In this document: positions 34,484-46,207 of the stretch, one piece after another | Position numbering within the stretch: the stretch's first letter is position 1 | How the letters are laid out: the number at the start of each line of letters is the position of its first letter | NCBI GenBank assembly: GCA_023525715.1 | Contig: CM042010.1 | Span: 159,470,407 to 159,534,406 of the forward strand | From: Cichorium intybus | Lineage: Eukaryota > Streptophyta > Magnoliopsida > Asterales > Asteraceae | Length of the DNA stretch: 64,000 nucleotides | Direction of reading: 5' to 3' | Translations under genes and position numbers: made by a program | Notes under the pieces: model-generated | Told to the model about the DNA's origin: nothing | The model's input: the letters and a program-made list of their open reading frames with translations, nothing else | Database searches by the model: none

Positions 34484-37400
34484 CTACTTCTTGCTCCCAG
34501 CTTTCCTTTTCATTTCAGCAGCAGTTCCCTGCCTCCCACCTCGCGTTGGACCCTGAGCTTGATGGCTACCGGTTGGTTTCCGTGATGGCGACGGGCCAAG
34601 TCTCGGAATCATCGACCTGCAGACCAAATTTTATGACTTAGAAACTGAATCATTACACATGTATAAGATTAGTAGGAATACCTGAGATCTGGGCTCTTTG
34701 TAGGCTTCCCGTTGGAGTTATTAAGCCTTGACAAGGTTGGGAGTTTAGAGTGATTGAACTGCCAAAGGAGATCTGGCTCAGATGAGTCGCTGGTGGCAGC
34801 ATCCAGTTCATCGGCACCATCAGTAGACGCAATCTCAAAACCATGTGCGCCTTCCGAGTATAATTTGGAAGAATCCGGAACATATTTTTGGTAAAAGCCA
34901 CCGTTATTTTCTGCTTCCCAACATCGTGCTGCTGCTGCGTCTTGTTTGTTTACCATCACCTTATCAACCCAGTCACCAGACCCCATCATCTCTCTGTCAT
35001 CCTCTGCATACGTCTCTCCAGGACTACTTATTGGAGGCCACGGAGGTGAATTTGCCAAAAGCTCATCTAAATCAAAGCTCTGTGTCTTCTGCCTCATCCT
35101 GGTTTTTTTATCCATCTACAAAGATACACAATCACCAACTCTCAAATTAATTATAATCATTGCTTTAGGTTGAAATTCAACTTTTTAAAAGTTGTATGAA
35201 ATACATCATTATGACTCGCTATAGCAAAAGAGCAACTGCTATAGCAGATTTCCACCTAAACCTTATAATTTTTGTTTCAATAGAAGTGATTAATTACCTC
35301 AAAGTTGGCTACGTCTGTTTTTGGTTTCCTTTGACTCTTGGACTCGGTATACGAATCTCCGTTTTGCAAGTTAGGAGGGGAACGCGATGATAGCTTGCCA
35401 CCTGGACTTGCCGAAACTTTCTGTTCCTGATCTGCTTCTTTCTTTGCAAGAGCCGCCTTCAGATTCGCAATCTGAGATTAAAAAAGAACGCGGTTTTAGC
35501 TCAAACAAAAAGATCTACTGTGCTAATTGATTTTGTCAACAAAAAAGAAACCTGTTCTTTGAGGTCTTTCACATCTGAAGTATCTTTATGCACTTGGGCA
35601 GCACCGAGTTCAACAGTCGCGACTCGCTCAGCAAACTTAAGTGTACTAAGCGTTTCACCAACCGCATTCAATTCGGGGCTTATGTGAACAAACATCAATG
35701 TCTTTGCTTGGCCTCCTAATGAATCTTGAAGTAACTGTGTGAGTTTGCTGTTTCTGTAAGGCACGTGTGAGTTCTTTTGAGCAAGGGAAGAAATGACATC
35801 GCCTAATGCTGAAAGAGATTTGTTGATATGTTGTGCCTCTTTTAATCTGTCTCCAGCCACTTCAGATTTGTCCACTCTTTCACTCCCTGCTAAATCAACC
35901 AAATGCATACACCCACGAAGAACAGCTCCTGATGTTACGTCTCTCCCTTGGACATGTACAGTCAAACAACTGCGATTTTCAATCAAAGTTTTAAATATCA
36001 GATTAATGTTATATGCATATATGGGCTAACTGAAAGAAATAGCGATGTACTTCCATATTAGGGAATTGTAGTTTAAAATTTTACCCATTATAGCAGTGGT
36101 TAACCTCCTGATTTGAATCATGATGACATGGCACGAGTTAAAAGGTTGTGATGTTATGTCATTGTCACATTATCAATTCATTTTTCTAAAAGTTGTTCTC
36201 AGCAATTTTTTGTGACATCAGCAGTATATGATATATGGGTATCCTATGTGGACAATGACATGACATGGCGACCTGTTAACTTGTGTCATGTCATCATAAT
36301 TCAAATTACGAGGTTACCCATTGCTATAAATAATGAGTACAATGTCCTAATAAAGAACATTTGAAAGTAAAATGCTCTTTTAAGAAAAAATGAAAGTACA
36401 TTTCTATTTCTTGCATTTATCCCCATAAATATTACTTAAATGACATCCAAACAGAAAAATTTGCAAACCTGTGAGAGCGACTACTACGGTCGTTTAGAGC
36501 AGTTGCACCAACAGCACGATTTTTGTGCCCTAGTTTCATGAGATCAATAACATCATACATTGATTCCACATGGACCAGACTAGCATCTGGAACATTGAAT
36601 CCGTTCTGTGAATTGTTACGGATTTCTAATGTAATATCGGATTAAGGAACCTAACAATGAGCCGTTACTTTTGGTGCAAACGTTTAAAAAAATTATTAAT
36701 TGAAAAGGATATCTTTTGTTTAAACCCTCAGTAACTAGGAGATCACGAACTTGCTCGTTATAAATCTCAATCATTTGAACAGAGACATCATAGTGAAGGG
36801 TATCCTTCCTTTGTTCAGCAATAAAAAACAAATCACTCAATGCTCTATAGTTCACTCCTTGACTGGTCTCCGTAAGATCCTTTGGTCCAGTCTGGATGAA
36901 TAAGAAGCAAATGGATTACACTTTAAACATAATATATTACTTGGATACATTCCGATTAAATTATGGGAAATGCAAAAGTATGTTACCATTGTATGTGTTT
37001 TTCCGGATCCGGTTTGACCATATGCAAAGATACAGACATTGAAACCATCGAGAACAGATCGAATGAGGGGCCGAGTATCTGCAAAAACCTCGGCTGCAGA
37101 AAAAAAAAAATAGAAAATAAACGAATAATAAGAACGCAACTTCAAAAGTCAAAAAATGTAGAATTTAGAGACCAAGAGAAGATCTACCAACCTTGGGTTG
37201 CTGTGGGACCGAATACTTTGTTGAAGTTAAACGATCTACATCCTTTTCCATATTTTGCAGGGGTATTTATGGTAATTGTTCCTTCTTCGATGCTATCCAC
37301 CACACTTTTGAAATCCGATCGTCCTCCCAAGGAAGGTCTCACCCGACAGTAAACTCTAATATTTCCTATTTAAACAAAATAAATCTTGAGTCTCTTAAAA

Positions 37401-39671
37401 GCTATCTCAATTAAATGATTAAGACCTTCAGGAAACTGGTAATGTCACCTTTAAGATCTTGGACCTGATTATAAAGCTTTCGGTTTTCTTCAAGAACTCT
37501 ATGATACCCAGAAGCAGCACTAGCTAGACCATGAATGTGCAGACCTAAAACAACAACAAGGTTTTAGAATGAAGATATAATGGAAAAGAGAAAGGAAATT
37601 GTTAAAAAGTCTACCAAGATTCTGAATCTCCTCATGGAATTTCATTTGCATGAACTGCATCCCAGCTTTTGTGATTGTAAGAGTTTGTTTCAGCTCCTGT
37701 GAAACAGTAGTCCAAAATGAAATGTCAAGAACTAAAAAAGATAACCTAAAAGTGATGGAATTTGCATTAAAATAGATTATACCTTGATATCTCTTTCCTG
37801 TCCATCAAAAGCCATTTGATATTTCAGCTGTCTTCTTTTCGTTTCTTCATCAGAGATGGAGTTCTTATGAATTTTCTGATCTTTCTCTAAAAGTGTGAGC
37901 TTTTTGTCTTCCGTCTTGTACTTTATAAGTAAAAGAAAATGTCAAAAATTTATGCTCTGTTTCTGTCTGGAAAAACAAAAATATAAATATAAAAAGATCA
38001 CCTTTGTATCATCAGAAGTGTGTTTCAATTGAGTCCTGCTTCCGTTAGGGGTATCTTTAGCAGCAGCAAGTTTCTGTTGATCAACAACATACAAAATGGT
38101 AAGCAAGAATGATTGTAAGACATCTTGACCGTTATATTTGTAAATGAAATAACAACAGGGAAACAGCATAGCTAAGAAGCTTACAAAATCAACTTGACTT
38201 GCTATACGATTCTCAAACTCTTCCATGACCTTACTTAGAACAGATTCTACAAGCTGCACAAACATAATAGTATGAATAAAAAATGAGAAATCGGGAATCG
38301 AATTGTAAAGCACCGGATTACACTCACCATGGGAACCTCTTCAGGTTTCTTATCCAATAGAACTGCACGGACAAGCATATTTAAGGAAGAATTAGGCTGC
38401 ATAGAAGAATACAATAAGTATCAATAATGTCCATTTGGTTATGATTAAAAAAGAAGAAAGAAGCTAAACTTTATACAAGGGGAGGCAGCAAGAAAAGGTT
38501 GCCTACCATTTTGCTATTCTCGGTTTCAAGTAATTGAGCATTTGTGGACGTTTCAGTATTTGACGTATTCCTCGAGTAATTTTTGAAAGGTTCTGAGTTT
38601 TTGCGTATGAAGTTCTTGCCAGATGTGGTGGCCTTAACATTTCCACCGAATTTCCAAACTCCATTACCTGTTAGTTTCCACTCGCTATAGGATTTGAGTG
38701 CTAGAATACAATTGACTATTTTAGATGATTTGCCTCCCTGAAATTATAAAGAAGAATTTATTGACACTGTCATGAGCATAAACTGCAATCTGATATGAAT
38801 TCCCAAAGAGAAAAGCTACCTGTTCCAAATCAGATGGCTCAAAGGTAGGGAGTCCCAATTGTCCTACAGCCACAAGAAAGTTTCTCACATTTTCAAAACA
38901 CTGGTATATAGATAAAGCTGCTCCATCAGGCACAGCAGCCGAATCACATGGACTTTCAACCACCTGAAATGATCAAGCTGGTTATCAACTTGAAAAATCA
39001 TACAAAATTAAATTATCATGAAATAGTTATCATGGAGGACAGCAAGAGAAATGACCTTAGGCACAGCTCCTGGATCAACCTTATTGATCACCAAACAGAG
39101 AATTAGTCCACTTCTCAAAGCAAGTCTAAATTCTTCTTCAGAAGGCTGTGCAGGCAACTCTCTTGCCCCAACAACTCCAATCATTTTTCTCAGCCAAGCA
39201 GCCGCTTCATATCTTCTAGTTGCTATAATCCACAGATGATGTCATTAGTAGCTAATTTTCAAAATTAAACGTAATTCGCTGGACTTTACCACCATTAGAA
39301 ATCAGATCCTGGATATTTAGGATGAGATTACTTTAGTCCTAAGCTACAGTCTACTCCAGCCCCTAATTTAAGTACTCAGATTCGAAAATAAATTGATCTA
39401 GTACTCTTTTTACTAATTCTCTTTCATACAAGCATGATATAATTTCATAAACATATTTACTTCAGGTTTATTTATAATATTTCACGTGAAGAACCAGAAT
39501 TGAAAACAATTATGGACTAACTGCAGAAAAAATAATTAGGTTACACATACCAGCCTCCTCAGCTCTACGAGAATCTAAATCTAAAACTTGAGGTCGAGTA
39601 TCATGCTGTTGAAGAACATCTTCCATCACAGATGCTACCGAGAACGATAATGCACCCTCGGCTGCCATCAT
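34484..39671 (-). CDS. KIN14: kinesin-14 with N-terminal calponin-homology domain
   Basis: Eighteen exons, minus strand: 39551-39671, 39056-39222, 38820-38963, 38507-38737, 38328-38396, 38185-38253, 38002-38073, 37783-37920, 37615-37696, 37449-37544, 37192-37365, 36987-37093, 36713-36891, 36469-36630, 35552-35969, 35298-35471, 34682-35115, 34484-34616. Total 2970 bp, 989 aa, all phases agree. Residues about 40-170: CH domain (AAAWLRKMIGVVGARELP, LILCLVINKVDPGAVPK). About 250-395: helical neck/stalk. About 397-743: motor, with NIRVYCRVRP, P-loop GQTGSGKT, switch I NDRSSRSHS and switch II DLAGSE. The C-tail includes MRQKTQSFDLDELL and a basic end. Such plant proteins are minus-end-directed microtubule motors that can also bind actin (family knowledge). 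Intron 13 is AT-AC, U12-type. The first of two adjacent ATGs was chosen. The exact KIN14 subtype is not settled. Confidence 0.95.
36036..36410. mobile_element. long-TIR foldback MITE in a kinesin intron
   Basis: Left part GAAATAGCGATGTACTT and TTAACCTCCTGATTTGAAT match the reverse complement of the right part (ending AAGTACATTTCTATTTC), with inverted arms of over 100 bp. It sits in intron 14 of the kinesin gene (35970-36468). No target duplication was established. Confidence 0.6.
36631..36712 (-). other. AT-AC (U12-type) intron of the kinesin gene
   Basis: On the gene strand the intron begins ATATCCTTTT and ends TTCCTTAATCCGATATTAC. The donor matches the U12 consensus ATATCCTT, the branch-site phrase TTCCTTAA lies about 12-19 bases before the end, and the acceptor is AC. 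Splicing here restores the conserved KRLEIRNNSQNGFNVPD; no GT-AG alternative was seen that does so. Confidence 0.9.
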
Positions 39672-39825
39672 CAAAGACTTCGATTTTCAAAATTCAATCC
39701 AGCGTCATCAAATTATATCTTTTAAGACCAAAATTGAAGCAGATAGGCTTGTTGAATTCAGAGTAGAACCGGTAGGGTTTAGCAGCAAAGATCGGAATGG
39801 AACAAACGAGATAGACACATCATGT

Positions 39826-39848
39826 GTATATAAATTATATATAAAGTG
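39826..39848 (-). promoter_or_regulatory. possible TATA box of the kinesin gene
   Basis: On the gene strand TTTATATATAATTTATATA lies about 155-175 bases upstream of the ATG, a fair core-promoter position. Not proven. Confidence 0.35.
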
Positions 39849-41070
39849 TTACAGAGGGAAATGAAGATAGAGAGAAGAAAATGGTGGGGTTGTGAAGCTT
39901 GCTTGCTCTCTAATACAGAGCTACAACAACATTCGCCATTTTTGCTTTTTCTCGCTGTCTCTCTGCTTTATACGCAGATGCTCCTTGCTAAAAATATTTT
40001 TCACTTTGAATACAAACCCGCTTTTTCCCGAACCTCGCTCCGAACCTCATGGCTTGTTTCCTAGCTGAAATCTTCCCACCCGGGTCCAGCCGTCCTGGTG
40101 CGGCTGGTGCCTACTTATTTTTCATTTATGCTATCCAAAATATTCATCACCTAATACAATTGTAATGAAATATATTTTAAATAATTACGAAAATATCAAA
40201 ATAGGTGGCGGCATTTAAAAATGACCAATTTTCTGAATGATGGCATATGATGGAGACCATGTGAAATGTTAAATACCAAAAGCGGACATTAACTATTCAA
40301 GGTGTTTTTCTTCTGATTTTGTATCATTTCGTTTTGAATAGGCATATTCTTTCTCAATTCTCATATCAACATACATCAGTATAACGTCACATAAAAAGTT
40401 CTATCAATTTAAACTATTGTTCATTCATCAGTATAACGTCACATGAAAAGTTTTATCAAGTTAAATTGTATCATCACATAAAAAATTCTATCAATTAAGC
40501 AATATTTTCTCACCCTTCATCCAAGGAAATACTCATCGTATAATCATATCAAATTAATTTTCATGTTATATTATATTATATTTTAGAAATCATAATTAAG
40601 AATTAAGACAAATGTTAACTAAAAATAAAACTTAACAATATTAAATGAAGATAAAATCTAACAATTTAATTTTTATTATATTTCTCCCAAATCCTCTTTT
40701 CATGTTGAGGAATGTTTTGAGATCCTTGTCTTCGAGCTTGTCTGGTATTGCCTTCAGCAATTGCAAATCCAATAACATTTCTTGTCGTTCGATATACTTT
40801 TGATGTTTGTGTTTTAAAGCCACAATTTCTTATTATGTTTCAACGAGGTTTTAAGCATTGCGTTGCGGCGGAAGTTTAAGCAATAATTTTGTTGAAAGTG
40901 CATTGCTATAAACAGAAAAAACACATTTGGAAGATTTTGCCGGTAAAAAGCTTGCAATTTTTGTCATAGAAATTAAAGCATAATGCTATTTTTGTACAAA
41001 CAATGAAAATAGCATGTTATTTTTGTTTTGAAGATAAAAGTATCATGCTTTTCTGTTTTGTAGAACAGTA
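39849..41070. other. kinesin upstream region and AT-rich spacer
   Basis: 39849-40130 is less AT-rich and probably proximal promoter. At 40374-40500 the phrase CATCAGTATAACGTCACAT recurs imperfectly about three times at 45-55-bp spacing. At 40926-40957 a short copy of part of the SEC61-like sequence found at 41201-41235 occurs. No intact gene. Confidence 0.5.
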
Positions 41071-41074
41071 GAAG

Positions 41075-41290
41075 AGCTTAATAGTATATGACCCTTGTTG
41101 TCCACGAGCATTCTTTGATCTCACAGGAAAAATAACACAGAAGCCTTGGAAGTAGATTACAATCAAGAAGATCAAAACTATAGCCAACAAACTTGTCACA
41201 TTTGGAAGATTTTGTCGGTAAAAAGCTTCTCGCAATGTCCAAACTTTGTCGGGCTGAGTAATTAAAAAGATTGAATAAGGCAATAAGCGT
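41075..41290 (-). pseudogene. SEC61 alpha (SecY-type translocon) gene fragment
   Basis: The minus strand reads FLITQPDKVWTLREAFYRQ, NLPNVTSLLAIVLIFLIVIY, FQGFCVIFPVRSKNARGQQG and SYTIKLFY, a clear match to the plant Sec61 alpha region with a transmembrane segment. Only this stretch is present, with substitutions at conserved positions. No flanking exons were found. It abuts an LTR remnant starting at 41308, so it may be cargo of a transposon or a truncated gene copy. Confidence 0.82.
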
Positions 41291-41307
41291 GTCATTGAAG
41301 TCGGTGT

Positions 41308-41920
41308 TGTTGTAATAGTGTCAAATGTCATAACTAAATTGGAAAGGACTTTCTATAGGGTCCTTTTGGGGTTGCCCTCGGTAGTCCAAATGGTATTAGA
41401 GTTAATTAAGATAGAGAAATAAATAGTTTATTAATTTGTTATGTGATGATAAATTAATTAGAACCTAGTTTGGAATTAATTTAAATTAATTTGGGATTAA
41501 TTAAAAGTGTAGAGAATAAATATTAATTGTTTAATAGTTGGGCAATGATAATATTTAAGTATGGAGGATAGGAGACGAAATTAGAAGGATAAACCTTCTT
41601 AATTTCGTTCACCATGAAGGGATAAATAAGGATAAATTTTGAATTAAATATAAGTTGGATTATTTAATCAATTATCACTATCTTGTTTGAATTCAAATCA
41701 GGTTTATCTCTAAGCATCCTTTGAGGCTATAAATACGTTTCCCCTGGCACCATAATCTGCGCCCCACTCCAGAGGTCTCTCAGACTTGAAGTTTTCTCTT
41801 TTCTCTCAGCAAAATCTATAATCCTTCTTTAGGCAATTATTTAATTACATATTAGGCAAATATCGTTTACAGGAAGAATATGGTAATAGTGAAATATTCC
41901 TATTATCATTTACGGATATG
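41308..41920 (+). repeat. LTR remnant, family A (TGTTGG...), 3' end lost
   Basis: Begins TGTTGTAATAGTGTC, contains TTTTGGGGTTGCCCTCGGTAGTCC, AAATAGTTTATTAATTTG, a TATA phrase GCTATAAATACG and CCACTCCAGAGG. It matches the solo LTRs at 45437-46202, 55991-56696 and 57206-58004. The usual CCTTCA end is missing. Confidence 0.65.
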
Positions 41921-41922
41921 AA

Positions 41923-42038
41923 ATAAGAGTTGCAACAAATGTCTTAAATGTATGAAAGGGAAAAAGTGTATAGCAAAATTCATAAGAGTTGCAACAAATG
42001 TCTTAAATGTATGAAAGGGAAAAAGTGTATAGCAAAAT
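41923..42038. repeat. 59-bp tandem duplication
   Basis: Two nearly identical units starting ATAAGAGTTGCAACAAATG and ending AGCAAAAT, at 41923 and 41982. Confidence 0.93.
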
Positions 42039-42551
42039 GATGTCACTCTTATGTGGCTTATATTGTTTAAGTTTCTAAATAAAGAAGACCATGGGTGACA
42101 ATGATGTTTTAATCTCAAAGTTTTTCCGGATGATTTACCCAGTCTACCGCCGGATAACCAAATTGAATTTCGAATTAACCTTATACCGAGAAAAACCCTA
42201 TTGTGAAAGCTCTATATCTAGTAATACCAAGATGAAGAAATTGATGATGCAATTACAATAATTGATGGATAGTATGGCCGAGTAATTCACCTTGGGGAGA
42301 TAAAATATCTACCTCATACATAAAATATTTCAAATTATGCTATAAGCTTTGTACACTTGATAATTCCATGATAACCCATTCAGATAATGACTCACTTTAG
42401 TTACTTCATTCGGGACAATATACGTGGCAAAACCCATCCAAAAGTTTTACATTGTGTTCCACTATACTCTCTTTGCCTTTTTCTAAAACGAGAAAATCAT
42501 TTTCTTATTACGAATCTTCTTCCCCTGCATATAACGTTTCCTTTAGCTTGC
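42039..42551. other. spacer, no gene recognised
   Basis: AT-rich sequence without a recognisable coding region or transposon end. Confidence 0.45.
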
Positions 42552-42977
42552 TCAATAAATCCCAAGGTTCTAAATGGCGTGAGGCGTGACTTGGCGGCAA
42601 TGTCAAGCCTCAAGTTTTACGAGCCTTGACGAGTCATTACGTTTTTCAAGGCGTGATGTAAGGCGGCAATTTATATGAATGCATAATTATATTATATATA
42701 AATATAGATTTATATCAAACATATCATGCTTTTAGAAGTGTTTTATCAATAACTAATAACAAAAAGTTTCCAAAAACTCAAATGTTTTATGCTCAATCAA
42801 GAAATGAAAGAAAAAGAAGAAAAAACAGGCCGCAAATAGTAAATACTCGCGTCATGGCTCGCCTTGTTACGTGTCACACCTAGCAATGCCGCCATGATGG
42901 TTTTCGGGACGGCGGAGTCGCGCCTCACGCCATGGCACGCATTGGCGCGCGTCATGGCGTGCCTTTTAGAACATTGA
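42552..42977. mobile_element. TIR element with GGCGTGAGGCG subterminal repeats
   Basis: Left AAGGTTCTAAATGGCGTGA and right (reversed) AATGTTCTAAAAGGCACGCC are inverted. Both ends carry repeated GGCGTGA/GGCGGCAA or TCACGCC/GCGTCATGGC words, GC-rich against an AT-rich core. This resembles non-autonomous plant DNA transposons. The superfamily is not settled and no target duplication was found. Confidence 0.55.
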
Positions 42978-43258
42978 TAAATCTTCTTCTAGTTTAATGT
43001 GGCCTACCATAACTCAATTTTAAGACAAAGTACGTATCATCAAATTAAGAAATCACCAAACTAGTTGCATAATTAGTAATCTTGATTGTTTTTAACGACA
43101 ATATAGTTTCCTTGTGTTCACATCACTAGTATGAATGTTTTATAATTGAAAAACTGATGTGTTTTGAGTCTCTGACATATAAAATCTCGATAAGTTTTGT
43201 TTAAGGTTTAAAATAGAATATGACATTCGATTACTTAACGTTTAGAAATGCAAATTAT

Positions 43259-43510
43259 GGGTTAATGATTTATAAATGTGTTGTATTTTACCATATGTAC
43301 ACATTAAATTATTTGTGTTTTTTTGTACACATATAATCATTAAGCTTGTTTAGGTTGTCCAGAACATACTAACATGACCTACACTAACCGGGCATATGAG
43401 TCTTTTTTGAACAACCTAGGAAAGTTTAACGGTTGTATATGTTTTAAAAACATAAATGATTAAATGTATATGCGTGGTAAAGTATATTAGCTTTTATATA
43501 TCATTAATCC
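43259..43510. mobile_element. long-TIR MITE
   Basis: 252 bp; the first ~70 bp starting GGGTTAATGATTTATAAA match the reverse complement of the last ~75 bp ending TTTATATATCATTAATCC at most positions. A related half-copy occurs around 53395-53510. Confidence 0.55.
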
Positions 43511-43647
43511 TTTTATGCACGACATGCAATTAAATTTATGATAAAATACAACCAAACCTATATACAATATAACGTAGATATAGTTATTTGAATACCTATA
43601 ACTATTGTTCTATGTTTGTATTATAAGTAAAAAAAACTCACTTATTC

Positions 43648-43834
43648 TATTACACTTCTTAGAAAGAAAATGAAATGAATGAAAATTGTTACATTGATCA
43701 TTAAAACACACAACTATATACAAGAAATATGAAGCTGCACTTACCTAACTGAATAACAACCTTCTATCAACACTTAACTAACTAACTATAGTTAAATTAC
43801 AAAAATACTCTCGAGTCTAATAGAAGCTCCAATA
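43648..43834 (-). repeat. copia 3' LTR
   Basis: 187 bp, pairs with 52512-52698 with scattered substitutions. On the plus strand it starts TATTACACTTCTTAG and ends GCTCCAATA. Confidence 0.93.
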
Positions 43835-43846
43835 TTCCCCCCTCAA
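43835..43846 (-). promoter_or_regulatory. copia polypurine tract
   Basis: On the element strand TTGAGGGGGGAA directly precedes the 3' LTR. Confidence 0.9.
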
Positions 43847-44601
43847 GATGGAGATGGAGAATATATGTTCTTTAATCCTATATTGACCATAAAAGGTTGT
43901 AACTTTGTAGCTGGTAAAGGTTTGGTAAACATGTCAGCAAGCTGGAATGTAGACTTAATAAACATTAATTTGATAGTTTGATCCATTATTTTGTCCTTCT
44001 CGAAATGGCAATCAACTTCTATATGTTTCGTATGTTCGTGGAAGGTAGGATTTGTAGCAATTTGTAATGCAACATCATTGTCACAAAATAGAAGAATGGA
44101 ATGAGTACGAGATATGTCAGAATCTTTCAAAAGTTGTTTTAGCCAAACTAATTCAGATGTGGTAATGGCCATAACACGATATTCTGCGTTTATAGTGGAA
44201 CGTGAGACGGTAGATTGCTTTTTGGACTTCCATGAGATTAAGGAATCTCTTAAGAATACACAGAATCCAGTTATTGATTGTCTAAAATCTTGACATTTGG
44301 CCCAATCAGAATCACAAAATCCTTTAAGTTGAAGAAAGGATGAAGAATAAAAGAAAATGCCTTGACCTGGAGATGCTTTTAAGTGTATGAGATGAGATGC
44401 TGCATTAAAATGTTGAACTTTAGGATTTGATATAAATTGAGATAATTGTTGAACCACATATGAGATGTCTGCCCTTGTTATATTTAGATACAATAAACGT
44501 CCCACAAGCCGTCTATATTGAGATGGATCACAATAATCATCACCTTTTGCACATAAATTTGACATTGGTTCAATAGGGGTAGTTTTGATTTTAGCTCCCA
44601 A
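43843..44601 (-). pseudogene. copia RNase H and end of pol
   Basis: 252 codons open: YRRLVGRLLYLNITRADISY, VVQQLSQF, GFCDSDWA, SITGFCVFL, WKSKKQSTVSRSTINAEYR, HEHTKHIEVDCHF and ADMFTKPLP, all copia RNase H landmarks (the catalytic DSDWA aspartate and AEYR are present). It ends beside the polypurine tract. Stops separate it from the RT upstream. Confidence 0.92.
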
Positions 44602-44759
44602 TAAACCAATATCCTATATTAGTTGTAAAGTATAATTTCTTTGAGAGACCAAAATACCCTTGTCAGATTTGGCTATTTCTAATCCCAGAAAATAACCTAA
44701 ACTTTTGAGGTCCTTTAATTTTAATTCTCGACTTAAAATCTCTTTTAATTCAGCAATGC

Positions 44760-45436
44760 CTTGATTGAACTAGTATATATGAACCAATGATTATTATATC
44801 ATCAACGTACACTAAAAGAGCAACATAATGTGCATCAGATCCTTTGTGAAATAAATAATATCTGACTTTGATTGAGTAAAACCAGATTTGATAATGAATT
44901 TGGAAAACCTTTCAAACCATTGTCTAGAAGCTTGCTTTATACCATATATAGACTTATTCAACTTGCATACAAGTCTGGAAGAAGATGATTTGTTATAGTT
45001 ATGTGATATGTTAAGACCAGGAGGTATATCCATGAATACTGCCTCATGTAATTCTCCATTGAGAAATGCATTGTTCGCATCCAATACAAGATTGTATTTC
45101 TTTATGGCTGCAATCGCTAATAACATTTTCACAGTAACAAGCTTTGCAACAGGGGAATATGTCTCAAAGTAATCAACTCCCTTTTCTGATTGAAACCCTT
45201 TTCAACCAATATTTCCTTATATCTTTCTATTTTCTCATCACTCCCATGTTTTATTTTGTACACCCATCTACAACCCACATAACTTTTATCAGTAAAGGAA
45301 CAATGTTCCAAGTATTGTTGGCCTTCATAGCTTCTAATTCTGATTCCACAGCATTACACTGTTTAGGATTTTTAGATGCTTAGTTGTAATGTTTAGGCTC
45401 AATATTGGCTGATATAGACATAACAAAGGTTCTATG
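44760..45436 (-). pseudogene. copia reverse transcriptase fragments
   Basis: RTFVMSISANIEPKHYN near the solo LTR boundary, then NAVESELEAMKANNTWNIVP, GCRWVYKIKHGSDEKIERYK, LDANNAFLNGELHEAVFMDI, IYGIKQASRQWFERF and, near 44800, YVDDIIIIG. Motifs A and YVDD are recognisable, but frameshifts and a stop break the frame between segments. Confidence 0.9.
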
Positions 45437-46202
45437 TATTGGATTAGGTGTCTAAGCCTTGACTATAAATTGTATTTATCTTATTAATTGAAGCAAAATC
45501 CATTTGGGTTGCCCTTATAGCTGGAGGATTGGTATAAAGTTCAGTAGAGAGAAAGGTTGATTTATTAATTGTTTAATAAATCAATAGAAATAAAATAAAT
45601 AGTTTATTAATATATTTAAGTGTTAATATATTAATTAGAAACTATAATAGTTAATTAGAAATTAATCTAGAATTAATTGGATTTAATTAATGATTAATTT
45701 AATTAATTAAAAGTGCAGGGACTGGTTTGTATTGATTCAATAGTTGAATAACTGGTCAGTCAGTGGGAGGGGCTAAGTTGGCGACAATATGGAGGCCACC
45801 TCCATAGTTGGCGAAACCGTAATTAGGGTTTAGAAGCCCTAGTCCAAATGGTCAACAGGCTTGCCCATTAAGGAGGCTCCTTTAGGGTTTTGACTGTAAC
45901 CCTTGGAGGCTATAAAAAGAGCCCCCTGGCCACCCCAAAACCTGCGCCACTTTTATATCTCTCTGGAACTCTGATGTATTCTCTCCTCCATTGCTTGGGT
46001 GTGACTCCATTTGAGGCAGGAAACTTTTGCTGCTAGCTTCTGGATCAAGAATCAAAGGTTGGTTTTCTTTATTTTAATCTTTAGAAAATTATTGTTGGCC
46101 TTAGGTTTTGTTATATGTTCATAAGATAGAAAAACATAGATCCTCAATTAGGTTTCATGTGAACTTAGGGTTTCTAGTTCATTGTTTGCGTAAAACCTTT
46201 CA
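45437..46202 (+). repeat. solo LTR, family A, inserted in copia pol
   Basis: 766 bp, starting TATTGGATTAGGTGTC (a mutated TGTTGG start) and ending AAAACCTTTCA. Flanks CTATG and TTATG are a one-mismatch 5-bp duplication. The copia reading SYDHLSHKHN resumes as RTFVMSIS across it. A TATA phrase GCTATAAAAAG lies near 45908. Confidence 0.82.
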
Positions 46203-46207
46203 TTATG

